Source: an uncultured Treponema sp.
Lineage (GTDB): Bacteria > Spirochaetota > Spirochaetia > Treponematales > Treponemataceae
Length of the DNA: 32,209 nt
Direction of reading: 5' to 3'
Assembly: GCA_946535985.1 (NCBI GenBank)
Contig: CAMNDY010000022.1
Span: 1 to 32,209 of the forward strand
Part shown: piece after piece, positions 7,597 through 14,706 of the stretch
Position numbering within the stretch: position 1 is the stretch's first letter
Layout of the letters: each line of letters begins with the position of its first letter
The notes under the pieces: generated by a model
What the model saw: the letters and a program-made list of their open reading frames with translations, nothing else
What the model was told of the DNA's origin: nothing
Databases searched by the model: none
Translations under genes and position numbers: made by a program

Positions 7597-7630
7597 TAAA
7601 TAATTTAACATCAGAGGTGGGAATTGTCAA
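7597..7630 (-). promoter_or_regulatory. promoter and operator of the vapBC-type operon
   Basis: Minus-strand -35 TTGACA (7625-7630) and -10 TAAATT (7602-7607), spacing 17. A perfect palindrome TAAAT-A-ATTTA (7597-7607) covers the -10 and is a likely site for autorepression by the antitoxin. Confidence 0.68.
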
Positions 7631-7655
7631 CCAGTTTTTCAACTAGTTTTTTTTT

Positions 7656-8129
7656 TTATTTATTGTTACAGGTCATTTTGGACATAAGCTTATGAAGATT
7701 CTGCAAAAGTTCAGCCCCTTCGTCCAGGCTCATAAGATTATGGCACATCATCTGCTTTGGAACCTCAAGGCATTTTTTGCGGAGGTTTTTGCCGGCAGGT
7801 GTGAGCTTTACATAAACGGTGCGCTCATCTTTTGTACTTCTTGTTCTTGTTACAAGCCCCTGCCCTTCCATTTTTTTAAGCAGAGGTGTAAGGGTTCCTG
7901 AGTCAAGAAAGAGTCTTGCACCAAGTTCCTTTACGGTAACATTGTCCCTTTCCCAGAGAGAAAGCAGTGTTATATAGGAAGTATAAGTAAGCCCCAGCGG
8001 CTCAAGAATCGGGGCATAGAGTCTTATAATTTCTTTAGAACAAACATAAAGCCCAAAACAAAGCTGATTATCCAGTGCCAGGGGATTAAAATCTGATGTA
8101 TTTAATACCTGATCTTTATTTTCACTCAT
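7656..8129 (-). CDS. OhrR-like MarR-family peroxide sensor
   Basis: A 157-residue winged-helix regulator. The N-terminal LALDNQLCFGLYVCSKEIIRLYAP block is characteristic of OhrR; Cys24 corresponds to the peroxidatic sensing cysteine whose oxidation releases DNA. YTSYITLLSLWE, VKELGARLFLDSGTLTPLLKKME and the wing TRTRSTKDERTVYVKLT follow the MarR order. Two more cysteines near the C-terminus (KMTCNNK and KQMMCHNL) could act as resolving residues. It is divergent from the glutathione peroxidase gene, whose promoter carries paired ACACAATT-type repeats. SD AGAGGTG fits the ATG. Confidence 0.88.
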   Translation of the reverse strand: MSENKDQVLNTSDFNPLALDNQLCFGLYVCSKEIIRLYAPILEPLGLTYTSYITLLSLWERDNVTVKELGARLFLDSGTLTPLLKKMEGQGLVTRTRSTKDERTVYVKLTPAGKNLRKKCLEVPKQMMCHNLMSLDEGAELLQNLHKLMSKMTCNNK

Positions 8130-8187
8130 AATTACACCTCTTAATAAAATCTGTGTATCAGTATTTTAAATACTTTATAATGAAATC

Positions 8188-8408
8188 TGGCGCGAAGGAG
8201 CAAAAACAGCGTTGCGAAAAGACTCTGAAGTGCTGCCGCATGAGCGGCAACGTATATAATTCCAAGGCACTTCAGTGTCTAGCGGGCTAGCCTCGCCTTC
8301 GCAACACAGTTGCTCGGAGACTCGCTCAAAATGCTCCACTGGAGCATTTTGCCGGCTAGTGCCGTCGCTCGCTAGGTTTCGCAATGATGTTTTTGCGACT
8401 GGGAGCCA
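8188..8408. repeat. large palindromic intergenic element, copy D
   Basis: Outer arms of 20 bases (8200-8219 and 8377-8396, 18/20 complementary) are closed by TGGC/GCCA at 8188-8191 and 8405-8408. They enclose (i) a core with arms AGACTCTGAAGTGC (8220-8233) and GCACTTCAGTGTCT (8267-8280), an inner TGCCGC/GCGGCA hairpin and the segment GTATATAATT; (ii) a GCAAC/GTTGC hairpin (8301-8313); and (iii) a 12-bp palindrome CAAAATGCTCCA/TGGAGCATTTTG (8327-8351). The core recurs inverted at 11689-11738. It sits between ohrR and the peroxidase promoter and has no credible ORF. Confidence 0.75.
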
Positions 8409-8455
8409 ATTCTGACTGAATTATTTACAATACTGATACATAAATTTTATTTATA

Positions 8456-8530
8456 TTGTACACAATTTAATTGACAAAATCAAGATTGTATATTATATTT
8501 ATATCAGATTTTAATTGTGTACAATTTAAT
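8456..8530 (+). promoter_or_regulatory. peroxidase promoter flanked by OhrR-type operators
   Basis: The promoter TTGACA (8471-8476), 17 bases, TATATT (8494-8499) is close to the sigma-70 consensus. A repeat TTGTACACAATTTAATTG (8456-8473) overlaps the -35, and its inverted partner AATTGTGTACAATTTAAT (8513-8530) lies just after the start of transcription. The AATT/TTGT-rich motifs resemble known OhrR boxes. The arrangement predicts tight repression relieved by organic peroxide. Confidence 0.75.
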
Positions 8531-8557
8531 CTAAAACAAGATAAGCGAGGTATTATT

Positions 8558-9037
8558 ATGAGTATTTATGATTTTTCTGTAAAGGCAAGAGACGGAAAGG
8601 ATGTTTCCATGAGTGACTACAAGGGAAAGGTTCTTTTAATTGTAAACACGGCAACAGGCTGCGGTTTTACTCCCCAGTACAAGGGACTTCAGGAACTCTA
8701 CAACAAGTACAAGGAACAGGGTTTTGAGATTCTTGATTTTCCATGCAATCAGTTTTTGAACCAGGCACCAGGAACAGATGAAGAAATTCACACCTTCTGT
8801 ACAGGCCGCTTTGGCATTACTTTCCCACAGTTTTCAAAGATTGATGTAAACGGAAAGAATGCAGATCCTCTTTACGAATATCTTAAAGAACAAAAGAAAG
8901 GCAGCATTGGTCCAAGAATCAAATGGAACTTTACAAAGTTTCTTGTTGCAAAAGACGGCACTGTACTCAAAAGATTCGCCCCTCAGGACACACCCGAATC
9001 TATTGATGCAGACATTGCAGCAGCTCTTGGAGCTTAA
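8558..9037 (+). CDS. glutathione peroxidase-family thiol peroxidase
   Basis: A 159-residue cytoplasmic peroxidase. The catalytic Cys35 lies in NTATGCGFTPQY (cysteine, not selenocysteine), with FPCNQF (Cys63), Gln69, the conserved FCTGRFG (Cys81) and WNFTKFL, where Trp123 and Asn124 complete the tetrad. Cys-type bacterial members mostly use thioredoxin despite the name and reduce lipid and organic hydroperoxides. The ATG at 8558 is preferred because AGCGAGG precedes it; the frame is open further up, but that part lies inside the promoter. Likely regulated by the divergent OhrR-like protein. Its end overlaps the convergent hydrolase gene by 4 bases. Confidence 0.92.
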   Translation: MSIYDFSVKARDGKDVSMSDYKGKVLLIVNTATGCGFTPQYKGLQELYNKYKEQGFEILDFPCNQFLNQAPGTDEEIHTFCTGRFGITFPQFSKIDVNGKNADPLYEYLKEQKKGSIGPRIKWNFTKFLVAKDGTVLKRFAPQDTPESIDADIAAALGA

Positions 9038-10272
9038 TCAAAAAGCTTCTTTTTAGGGTTGTATTTATACCTGAACATTCCGTCTACGTCGGAATATTGT
9101 TCGTTTCCACACCATAAGGTAGAAAGGTCATCAAGATTGTAGATTACACTGTGAATTGTCAAAACAGTATCATCTGCCTTACGGTCTGGACGGAGAGTTC
9201 TCTGGGCAACCTTCTGCAAGAGCTTCATTGCAGACATTTCATCTTCAAACACAGCTCCGTTTCTTAAAAGCTCATCATACATAATATTATAACGGTCATA
9301 ACCGACCAGAGCCTTGTCATTGTATTCGGCATAGTAGCCCGGCTGAATAATAAAGTTTGTTACCCACTGAAAACCTGCTTCTCCTTCGCGCTGGCCTATA
9401 TGCTGATCCTTATCATTATAAGTTACAGTAAGCTTTCGCAAAGATCCGTCGCCGTCTAGGCCGTTAGAAGCATTTACCCATTCAAAAATAGCGCTTCTGC
9501 CGGATTTATCTGCAACCATAATATGAAAGGAAGTTCCGGCTGAATCATGCATATCATAAGACTGGGCAAACTTTACTGCATCATCAATTGAATCTGCATA
9601 ATCAAGAATCATTCTTATTAAGGCAGTGGGCGAAATATCCGGCAATTCTGAATTCTGATCTGTGGCAACAATATTTTTACCATCCCCCTGGTAAGTCATA
9701 TAAATTCCACAGCTTACGCCTGCATCATTTATACCATCTAAAGGAGCATAAGGTGCAGCAAGGCAGTAGGCCTTAGAAATAAGATTATCTACATTCCTGT
9801 CCGGAGAAATATTTATAAAGGATAAATCTACTGTAGAAATTGACGCATGACGGCTCTTATTGCCTTTTACACGAACTATACAGGTATTTGTTGTATAAAG
9901 GTCATAATTGCGGGCAAAAAGACGCTGACCATCAGACTTTTTTGCAGTAAAAGAAGAACAGCCGATTTTTGAAGTTTTGATGCTAAGATTTAAAAGGCCT
10001 TTAGTCATCTTATTCATAATAAAATCTAAAAGCTCCCGGTCGTTTTTTGCTCCACCTTGGGCAAGATAATCTTCAAAATAATAATTCCCCTTAAAGGTCA
10101 TCTGATAAATTCCACCCTGAAGGGTATTTTCGACTCTGGGCTTACGAAGTTCAATGGAAGAAATTGCAGAAATTTCATTTCTGAAAACAAATGATAATAC
10201 TGCAAGGGCAAGAAGAAATAGTGCAATAATTGCAGCTAAGACAAGGGAGATAACTTTTAATACTTTTTTCAT
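9034..10272 (-). CDS. membrane-anchored linear amide C-N hydrolase (Ntn family)
   Basis: A 412-residue protein with one strong N-terminal membrane segment (residues 8-30), then an Ntn-hydrolase domain of the choloylglycine hydrolase/acyl-CoA:6-APA acyltransferase-like group. Cys105 in IGCSSF is the expected nucleophile, followed by the substrate-pocket motif LFARNYDL. DGINDAGVSCGIY and the later ILDYADSIDDAV match the family order. Members cleave non-peptide amide bonds (N-acyl amino acids, bile salts, penicillin V). The substrate cannot be read here. No lipobox is seen, and the domain is probably tethered outside the membrane. Confidence 0.85.
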   Translation of the reverse strand: MKKVLKVISLVLAAIIALFLLALAVLSFVFRNEISAISSIELRKPRVENTLQGGIYQMTFKGNYYFEDYLAQGGAKNDRELLDFIMNKMTKGLLNLSIKTSKIGCSSFTAKKSDGQRLFARNYDLYTTNTCIVRVKGNKSRHASISTVDLSFINISPDRNVDNLISKAYCLAAPYAPLDGINDAGVSCGIYMTYQGDGKNIVATDQNSELPDISPTALIRMILDYADSIDDAVKFAQSYDMHDSAGTSFHIMVADKSGRSAIFEWVNASNGLDGDGSLRKLTVTYNDKDQHIGQREGEAGFQWVTNFIIQPGYYAEYNDKALVGYDRYNIMYDELLRNGAVFEDEMSAMKLLQKVAQRTLRPDRKADDTVLTIHSVIYNLDDLSTLWCGNEQYSDVDGMFRYKYNPKKKLFD

Positions 10273-10286
10273 TTTTATTTCCTTTT

Positions 10287-11024
10287 TTAATTTGATTGGG
10301 CTAAATCAATAAGCCCCTGCACTTCTCGGGGAGTAAGATCTCTGTGCTCTCCGGGGCGCAGGTCATCAAGATTTACATTGCCTATGCGAACTCTCACAAG
10401 AGAGCGGGTTCCAATATTCTGACTCTCAAGCATTTTTCGGATTTCGCGGTTTTTGCCTTCTATAAGGACTATTTTAATTTTGCGGGGTTTGAGCACCTGG
10501 CAGCGTACGCATTTATAAAAGACATTGTCTATTCGTATGCCTTTTTCCAGCAGACGGGCAGTTTCTTCGCTTACATCCTGGCTTGTTTCTACTATATATT
10601 CTTTTTCTATCTGGCTGGATGGATGGCTGAGTTTTGCGGCAAAGTCTCCGTCGTTGGTAAAGATAATCATTCCCTTAGAATACATATCCAGGCGGCCAAC
10701 ATTGTAAAGCCTTTCCTTATAGCTGTCACGGAGGAGATCTGCTGCAACCTGACGGCCTTTTTCGTCGCTGGAAGAACAGACAAAGCCTGCGGGTTTATTT
10801 AAGAGTACGTAGCATTTGCGGGCTTCCAGATGAATTGGCTTTCCGTCTACGCAAACCTTATCTTCAGGTCCTACCTTTGTTCCAAGTTCTGTAACAACAC
10901 TTCCATTTACAGTAACACGACCATCTAAGATGATTTGTTCTGATGCACGGCGACTTGCAACACCGCAATGAGCAAGAAAAGCCTGGAGGCGTGTCTGATT
11001 TTGAGAAGCATTACTATCTTGCAA
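10287..11024 (-). CDS. rluB: 23S rRNA pseudouridine synthase, RluB/RsuA family
   Basis: A 245-residue enzyme from the TTG at 11024. That start is preferred over an ATG at 11153, which would add 43 unrelated residues inside scpB, because AGGAGAG lies eight bases before the TTG. An N-terminal S4 RNA-binding domain (TRLQAFLAHCGVASRRASEQIILDG...) precedes the catalytic domain, with LLNKPAGFVCSSSDEKGR and NVGRLDMYSKGMIIFTNDG, whose Asp is the pseudouridine nucleophile. It ends with EGKNREIRKMLE. It modifies 23S rRNA (RluB) or possibly a related site. It overlaps scpB by 11 bases, implying coupled translation. Confidence 0.9.
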   Translation of the reverse strand: MQDSNASQNQTRLQAFLAHCGVASRRASEQIILDGRVTVNGSVVTELGTKVGPEDKVCVDGKPIHLEARKCYVLLNKPAGFVCSSSDEKGRQVAADLLRDSYKERLYNVGRLDMYSKGMIIFTNDGDFAAKLSHPSSQIEKEYIVETSQDVSEETARLLEKGIRIDNVFYKCVRCQVLKPRKIKIVLIEGKNREIRKMLESQNIGTRSLVRVRIGNVNLDDLRPGEHRDLTPREVQGLIDLAQSN

Positions 11025-11553
11025 GTTCGAATCTCTCCTGATCGTCTTCGTCCAGCTTTGGAAGTTCTGATATTGAATTAAGCTGGAATAAGCGGAGGAA
11101 TTCCTTGGTTGTTCCAAAAAGTGTTGGTCGGCCAGGGGCTTCTTTTTTTCCAACTTCTTTTATGAGGTTTCGCTCCATCAAAAGACGGATCATATTATCT
11201 ACACCTACTCCACGGATTGCTTCAATTTCGGCACGGGTGATTGGCTGTGAATATGCAATAATAGATAGGGTTTCCAGAGCGGAGCGGGAAAGTCGGCCTT
11301 CTTTTTTAGAACCGTATTGTTCTTTAAGCACGCTCCAGTATTCCTTTTTAGGTACTAAAGCCCAGCCACCGGTAATCATTACCAGCTCTATTCCTGAGTT
11401 TTCGGCACTATATTTTTCTTTAAGATTTTCAATACATTTTTCGGTTACTTCATCAGAAAGCTGGGCCTTATTTGCAAGCACCTTAGCGGTTATTGGTTCG
11501 CTTTCCAAAAATAAAACAGTTTCGCACAAAGCAGTTTCTTTATTAAAATCCAT
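11014..11553 (-). CDS. scpB: segregation and condensation protein B
   Basis: A 179-residue ScpB, the kleisin-associated subunit of the SMC-ScpAB condensin complex that organises and segregates the chromosome. It has two winged-helix domains; the conserved stretch RSALETLSIIAYSQPITRAEIEAIRGV is diagnostic, followed by GRPTLFGTTKEFLRLF. The second of two close ATGs (11553) is chosen because AGGA lies seven bases before it; the first, at 11559, would sit on top of that site. scpA is present upstream as the C-terminal half of a folK fusion, separated by a 500-bp gap with two structured repeats. Confidence 0.95.
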   Translation of the reverse strand: MDFNKETALCETVLFLESEPITAKVLANKAQLSDEVTEKCIENLKEKYSAENSGIELVMITGGWALVPKKEYWSVLKEQYGSKKEGRLSRSALETLSIIAYSQPITRAEIEAIRGVGVDNMIRLLMERNLIKEVGKKEAPGRPTLFGTTKEFLRLFQLNSISELPKLDEDDQERFELAR

Positions 11554-11626
11554 ATTCATATCCTAAGTGAGTTTATAATAATAAAAAAACATCATACAGT
11601 CAAATTGAAAAAGAATGCAATCTAAT

Positions 11627-11781
11627 GGGAAAAAATTGCTACCGGTCGGGTAACGGATTTGCAAAACCGGCGGTTCACCGCCTACGCGCTGAAGTGCCTT
11701 GTAATTATATACATGGCCGCCTTGCGGCCGCACTTCAGAGCGTTTTTGAAATCCGTTCCCCTCCCTCCCGCAATTTTTTCC
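11627..11781. repeat. large palindromic intergenic element, copy C
   Basis: Nested arms: GGAAAAAATTGC (11628-11639) with GCAATTTTTTCC (11770-11781), 12/12; then a 12-base internal loop on each side; then AACGGATTT (11652-11660) with AAATCCGTT (11749-11757), 9/9. Inside are GGCGG/CCGCC (11669-11682) and a core CTGAAGTGC...GCACTTCAG (11689-11738) with a GGCCGC/GCGGCC hairpin. The core is the reverse complement of the copy D core, sharing GTATATAATT and CAAGGCACTTCAG. The outer arms share little with copy D. Lies upstream of scpB. Confidence 0.75.
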
Positions 11782-11937
11782 AATTGGATCCGATAATATT
11801 TTTTTTCAATTAGATTTTATTTTTTATTTCACTTAGGATCTGATATGGTTTTTAAGTCGAATTCCCGGGGTTTTAAAGGTCGGGTTGGAACTACAGAATA
11901 TTTAACAGGTAATTTGTTGAAAACAAAGAATTAATCT

Positions 11938-12042
11938 GAGTTTTGAAAAAAATGCGGAGCGGAGGTTCACATTTTGCGGAACGTCCTCTTCTTTTAGTGG
12001 AGCAAAATGTGGTTCTTCGCGGGAGCATTTTTTTCAAAACTC
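11938..12042 (+). repeat. conserved-loop hairpin element, copy A
   Basis: An outer stem of 18 perfect pairs (11938-11955 with 12025-12042), an internal loop GGA (11956-11958) opposite GGGA (12021-12024), an inner stem of 19 positions (11959-11977 with 12002-12020; one T-T mismatch, three G-T wobbles) and a 24-base apical loop (11978-12001) beginning GGAACGTCC and ending TTTAGTGGA. Loop sequences and lengths match copy B at 29401-29497; stems do not. It lies after the folK-scpA gene. It might also end transcription, as the outer stem carries A and T tracts. Confidence 0.8.
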
Positions 12043-12067
12043 CACAAGAATAAATATTTTATTAGAA

Positions 12068-13402
12068 TTAATTACTTGTTAAATCCTCTTCTGTAGGAAC
12101 GTAGCCGGAATTGTCTTCGCGGGCGCAGATTTTTATGTCGCCGAAAAGCTTATTCTGGAAAATGGTAATCATTTTGAATTTAACAGCTTCAAGAATGGCC
12201 ATGAAGGCACAGATAACGTCCATTTCGTTTCCGCGGCGGGTGAGGAGGTCGGTGAACATACATTCTTTTTTATCTTCGAGAAGTTCGTTCATCAAGGTGA
12301 TTTTTTCGTTTACAGAAATCTCCTCGTACATATTCAAAATCTTTTCATTTGAATACTGGCCCATCATAGACTTGAAAATTGACTGCATCTGCTGCAGCAA
12401 TTCCCAGGTATCTATTTCTTCCCACATTTCGTCGCTTTCTTCAAAAGGAAGTACACGTTCTATCTTTTTGCGTTCAAAATTCCATTCAGACTGATCTTCC
12501 TGTTCTTCAAGCATAGAGGATAATTTTTTAAACTTCTGATATTCAATAAGTTTATCTACAAGTTCCTGGCGTGGATCTTCTTCGTCTTCGTCGTCCATGT
12601 TGAATTCAACAGGCAAAAGCATACGGCTTTTTATATAAATGAGTTTTGCAGCCCAGCTGTAGAATTCCGAAAGATCGCCAAGGTCTGTCTGAACAGCATA
12701 ATCAAGATATTCAAGATACTGCTCTGTAATCTGTGCAATCGGGATATCGTAAATGTTTACTTTACTTTCGCGGATTAATGACCACAAAAGGTCTAGAGGA
12801 CCTTCAAACTCTCCTGCCCTATATGCATGTTTTTCTTTTACTGCAACTGCTTCTGAAGTTTTTTCTGTTAATTCTAATGTTTCACTCATAACTGCCACCT
12901 GTTCTATTATGCCGCTTCCATCATCAAGCTTAAGATTCTTAAGATAAGCGGTAAATTTTTCCCTAGTTGTAACATCGGCAGAATCTGTTAAAATCTCAAG
13001 TGCTGGAACAAGAACAAATGCTCTTTCTGCAATGCGGGGATGAGGGATTTGTAATTCAGGTGTATTTATGGTCTGGTCGCCAAAAAGTTCTATATCTATA
13101 TCAAGAGGGCGTGGTCCAAAGCGGATTTCTTGACTGCGGTCGCGACCCCACTTTGCTTCAATTTCGTTTACTTTTTTTAATAATTCTTGTGGTGATAAAT
13201 TGTCGTCTACAAAACCGCATGCAGTCATGTTATAAAAATCATCCTGATCTTCTACATACATTGCACGGGTTTTGTAAACAGAAGAAAAACGCGGAGAGTT
13301 CAAAAGGCAGGCAAGGTCACGGCAGGCACACTGAAGAAGTTCCAGCGGTCTTTTTCCATGAAACTCTTTATTTGATCCTAAACCTAAAAGAACTCTTCGC
13401 AT
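12068..13402 (-). CDS. folK-scpA: fused HPPK (FolK) and ScpA
   Basis: A 444-residue open frame joining two unrelated proteins. Residues 1-160 are 6-hydroxymethyl-7,8-dihydropterin pyrophosphokinase: LLGLGSN, VYKTRAMYVEDQDDFYNMT, the signature RFGPRPLDIDIELFG, and HPRIAERAFVLVPALEI. This is a folate-pathway step. Residues 185-440 are ScpA, the kleisin of SMC condensin: GEFEGPLDLLWSLIRESKVNIYDIPI, then an acidic linker and the C-terminal winged helix (MDVICAFMAILEAVKFKMITIFQNKLFGDI). An ATG at residue 172 has a strong SD, so free ScpA of 273 residues may also be made. SD AAGGA sets the first start. No frameshift is evident. Confidence 0.9.
   Translation of the reverse strand: MRRVLLGLGSNKEFHGKRPLELLQCACRDLACLLNSPRFSSVYKTRAMYVEDQDDFYNMTACGFVDDNLSPQELLKKVNEIEAKWGRDRSQEIRFGPRPLDIDIELFGDQTINTPELQIPHPRIAERAFVLVPALEILTDSADVTTREKFTAYLKNLKLDDGSGIIEQVAVMSETLELTEKTSEAVAVKEKHAYRAGEFEGPLDLLWSLIRESKVNIYDIPIAQITEQYLEYLDYAVQTDLGDLSEFYSWAAKLIYIKSRMLLPVEFNMDDEDEEDPRQELVDKLIEYQKFKKLSSMLEEQEDQSEWNFERKKIERVLPFEESDEMWEEIDTWELLQQMQSIFKSMMGQYSNEKILNMYEEISVNEKITLMNELLEDKKECMFTDLLTRRGNEMDVICAFMAILEAVKFKMITIFQNKLFGDIKICAREDNSGYVPTEEDLTSN
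12887..12900 (-). promoter_or_regulatory. internal ribosome site for free ScpA
   Basis: On the minus strand AGGTGG (12895-12900) lies five bases before an in-frame ATG (12887-12889) exactly at the HPPK-ScpA junction. The spacing is ideal and the product would begin MSETLELTEK, just before the ScpA fold, so re-initiation could give ScpA alone besides the fusion. Confidence 0.65.
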
Positions 13403-13429
13403 TTCACATCCTTACAGGCCCCTTCGACA

Positions 13430-13461
13430 GGCTCAGGGACCACTATGGGCTCAGGGACCAC
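13430..13461. repeat. tandem GGCTCAGGGACCAC repeat
   Basis: GGCTCAGGGACCAC occurs at 13430-13443 and 13448-13461, preceded by CCCTTCGACA. The composite (TTCGACAGGCTCAGGGACC) is a short repeat motif I recall from the intergenic DNA of many bacteria. It fills the recA-folK gap. Confidence 0.55.
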
Positions 13462-13465
13462 AAAG

Positions 13466-14578
13466 CTACTCCTGTACCGGTGCTTCTACTTTTGGAGCAG
13501 GAGCGGCCTTAGGAGCCTCTGTTACAGGATTTCCTTCCTTGTCTTTAAGCACCTGGCCCGGGAAAACTTCGGCACGAATCTTGTTTTCGATATCCTGGGC
13601 AAGTTGAGGGTTACCTTCGATATAGGCAACTGCATTTTCCTTACCCTGACCGATTTTTTCTTCGCCCATTGTATACCAGGCACCACGCTTGTCGATAATT
13701 CCGTGTTTAACAGCAGAATCAAGCAGGCTTGCAGACTTAGAAATACCTTTTCCAAAGTAAATATCAATTTCGCACTTGCGGAAAGGAGGCGCAACCTTGT
13801 TTTTAACAACCTTTACGCGAACTCTGTTTCCAAGAGCATCTTCATCCCCCTTACCATCGATTGTTTCAATGCGGCGGATTTCGAGACGAACAGATGAATA
13901 GAACTTAAGGGCCTGTCCACCAGTTGTAGTTTCAGGATTTCCGAACATTACACCAATCTTCATACGAATCTGGTTGATAAAGACAACGATACAATTTGAC
14001 TTACCGATTACTGCTGTAAGCTTACGCAAAGCCTGGCTCATAAGACGTGCCTGCATACCCATTACAGCATCACCCATTTCACCTTCAATTTCTTTTTCTG
14101 GTGTAAGCGCTGCAACGGAGTCTACAACAACAATATCAACGGCACCAGAGCGGACAAGATTCTCTGTAATTTCAAGAGCCTGCTCACCTGTATCTGGCTG
14201 AGAAACCCAAAGCTCGTCGATATTTACGCCAAGATTCTTTGCATAAACAGGGTCCAGAGCATGTTCAGCATCAACAAAAGCTGCAACACCACCAAGCTTC
14301 TGAGCCTCTGCAATTGCATGAAGTGCAAGGGTTGTTTTACCGGAACTTTCGGGTCCGTACATTTCGATTACACGACCGCGTGGATATCCACCGATCCCAA
14401 GAGCTTCGTCAAGCAGAATTGAACCAGAAGGAATAACATCTATTCCTGTTGCATCTGCCTTGTCGCCGAGCTTCATCAAAGCGCCCTGTCCAAACTGTTT
14501 TTCAATCTGCAATCTTGCAGCTTCGAGCGCCTTCAACTTCTCCGAGGTATCCATCGGAGCTGAATTTGTATTTGACAT
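13466..14578 (-). CDS. recA: recombinase RecA
   Basis: A 370-residue RecA from the ATG at 14578 (AGGTGG five bases upstream; a GTG three codons earlier is the alternative). It has Walker [10 protein letters not shown], Walker [14 protein letters not shown]1 [22 protein letters not shown] and L2 [25 protein letters not shown]. It forms ATP-dependent filaments on single-stranded DNA for strand exchange and SOS signalling. The C-terminal tail is Pro/Ala/Glu-rich ([16 protein letters not shown]) rather than the usual purely acidic one. No SOS box I can recognise lies upstream. A/T tracts between 14610 and 14700 could serve as UP-like elements. Confidence 0.98.
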   Translation of the reverse strand: MSNTNSAPMDTSEKLKALEAARLQIEKQFGQGALMKLGDKADATGIDVIPSGSILLDEALGIGGYPRGRVIEMYGPESSGKTTLALHAIAEAQKLGGVAAFVDAEHALDPVYAKNLGVNIDELWVSQPDTGEQALEITENLVRSGAVDIVVVDSVAALTPEKEIEGEMGDAVMGMQARLMSQALRKLTAVIGKSNCIVVFINQIRMKIGVMFGNPETTTGGQALKFYSSVRLEIRRIETIDGKGDEDALGNRVRVKVVKNKVAPPFRKCEIDIYFGKGISKSASLLDSAVKHGIIDKRGAWYTMGEEKIGQGKENAVAYIEGNPQLAQDIENKIRAEVFPGQVLKDKEGNPVTEAPKAAPAPKVEAPVQE

Positions 14579-14706
14579 TTTTGCCACCTTCCTCCCACAT
14601 ATAATATGGCGAAAAAAATCGACTTCTTACAAAAATTTTGAAAAATTCTTTAAAAATTTTGCATTTTTTTGCAAAAAAACCATTTTTAACATTTTTTTTA
14701 TATGAG

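Noticed and set aside
8175..8384. A 69-codon minus-strand reading frame across the palindromic element
   Set aside because: No ribosome site, no recognisable protein, and the sequence is fully explained by nested inverted repeats.
11625..11813. A 62-codon plus-strand reading frame
   Set aside because: It runs through element C; the composition follows palindromes, not codons, and there is no SD.
11938..12042. Hairpins A and B as integron attC sites, whose stems also vary while structure is kept
   Set aside because: The attC ends RYYYAAC and GTTRRRY are missing, there is no integrase and no cassette array, and the conserved parts here are the loops rather than the ends.
14579..14700. SOS/LexA operator upstream of recA
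   Set aside because: No palindrome matching a LexA box I know is present; only A/T tracts and a possible TATTAT -10 without a well-spaced -35.
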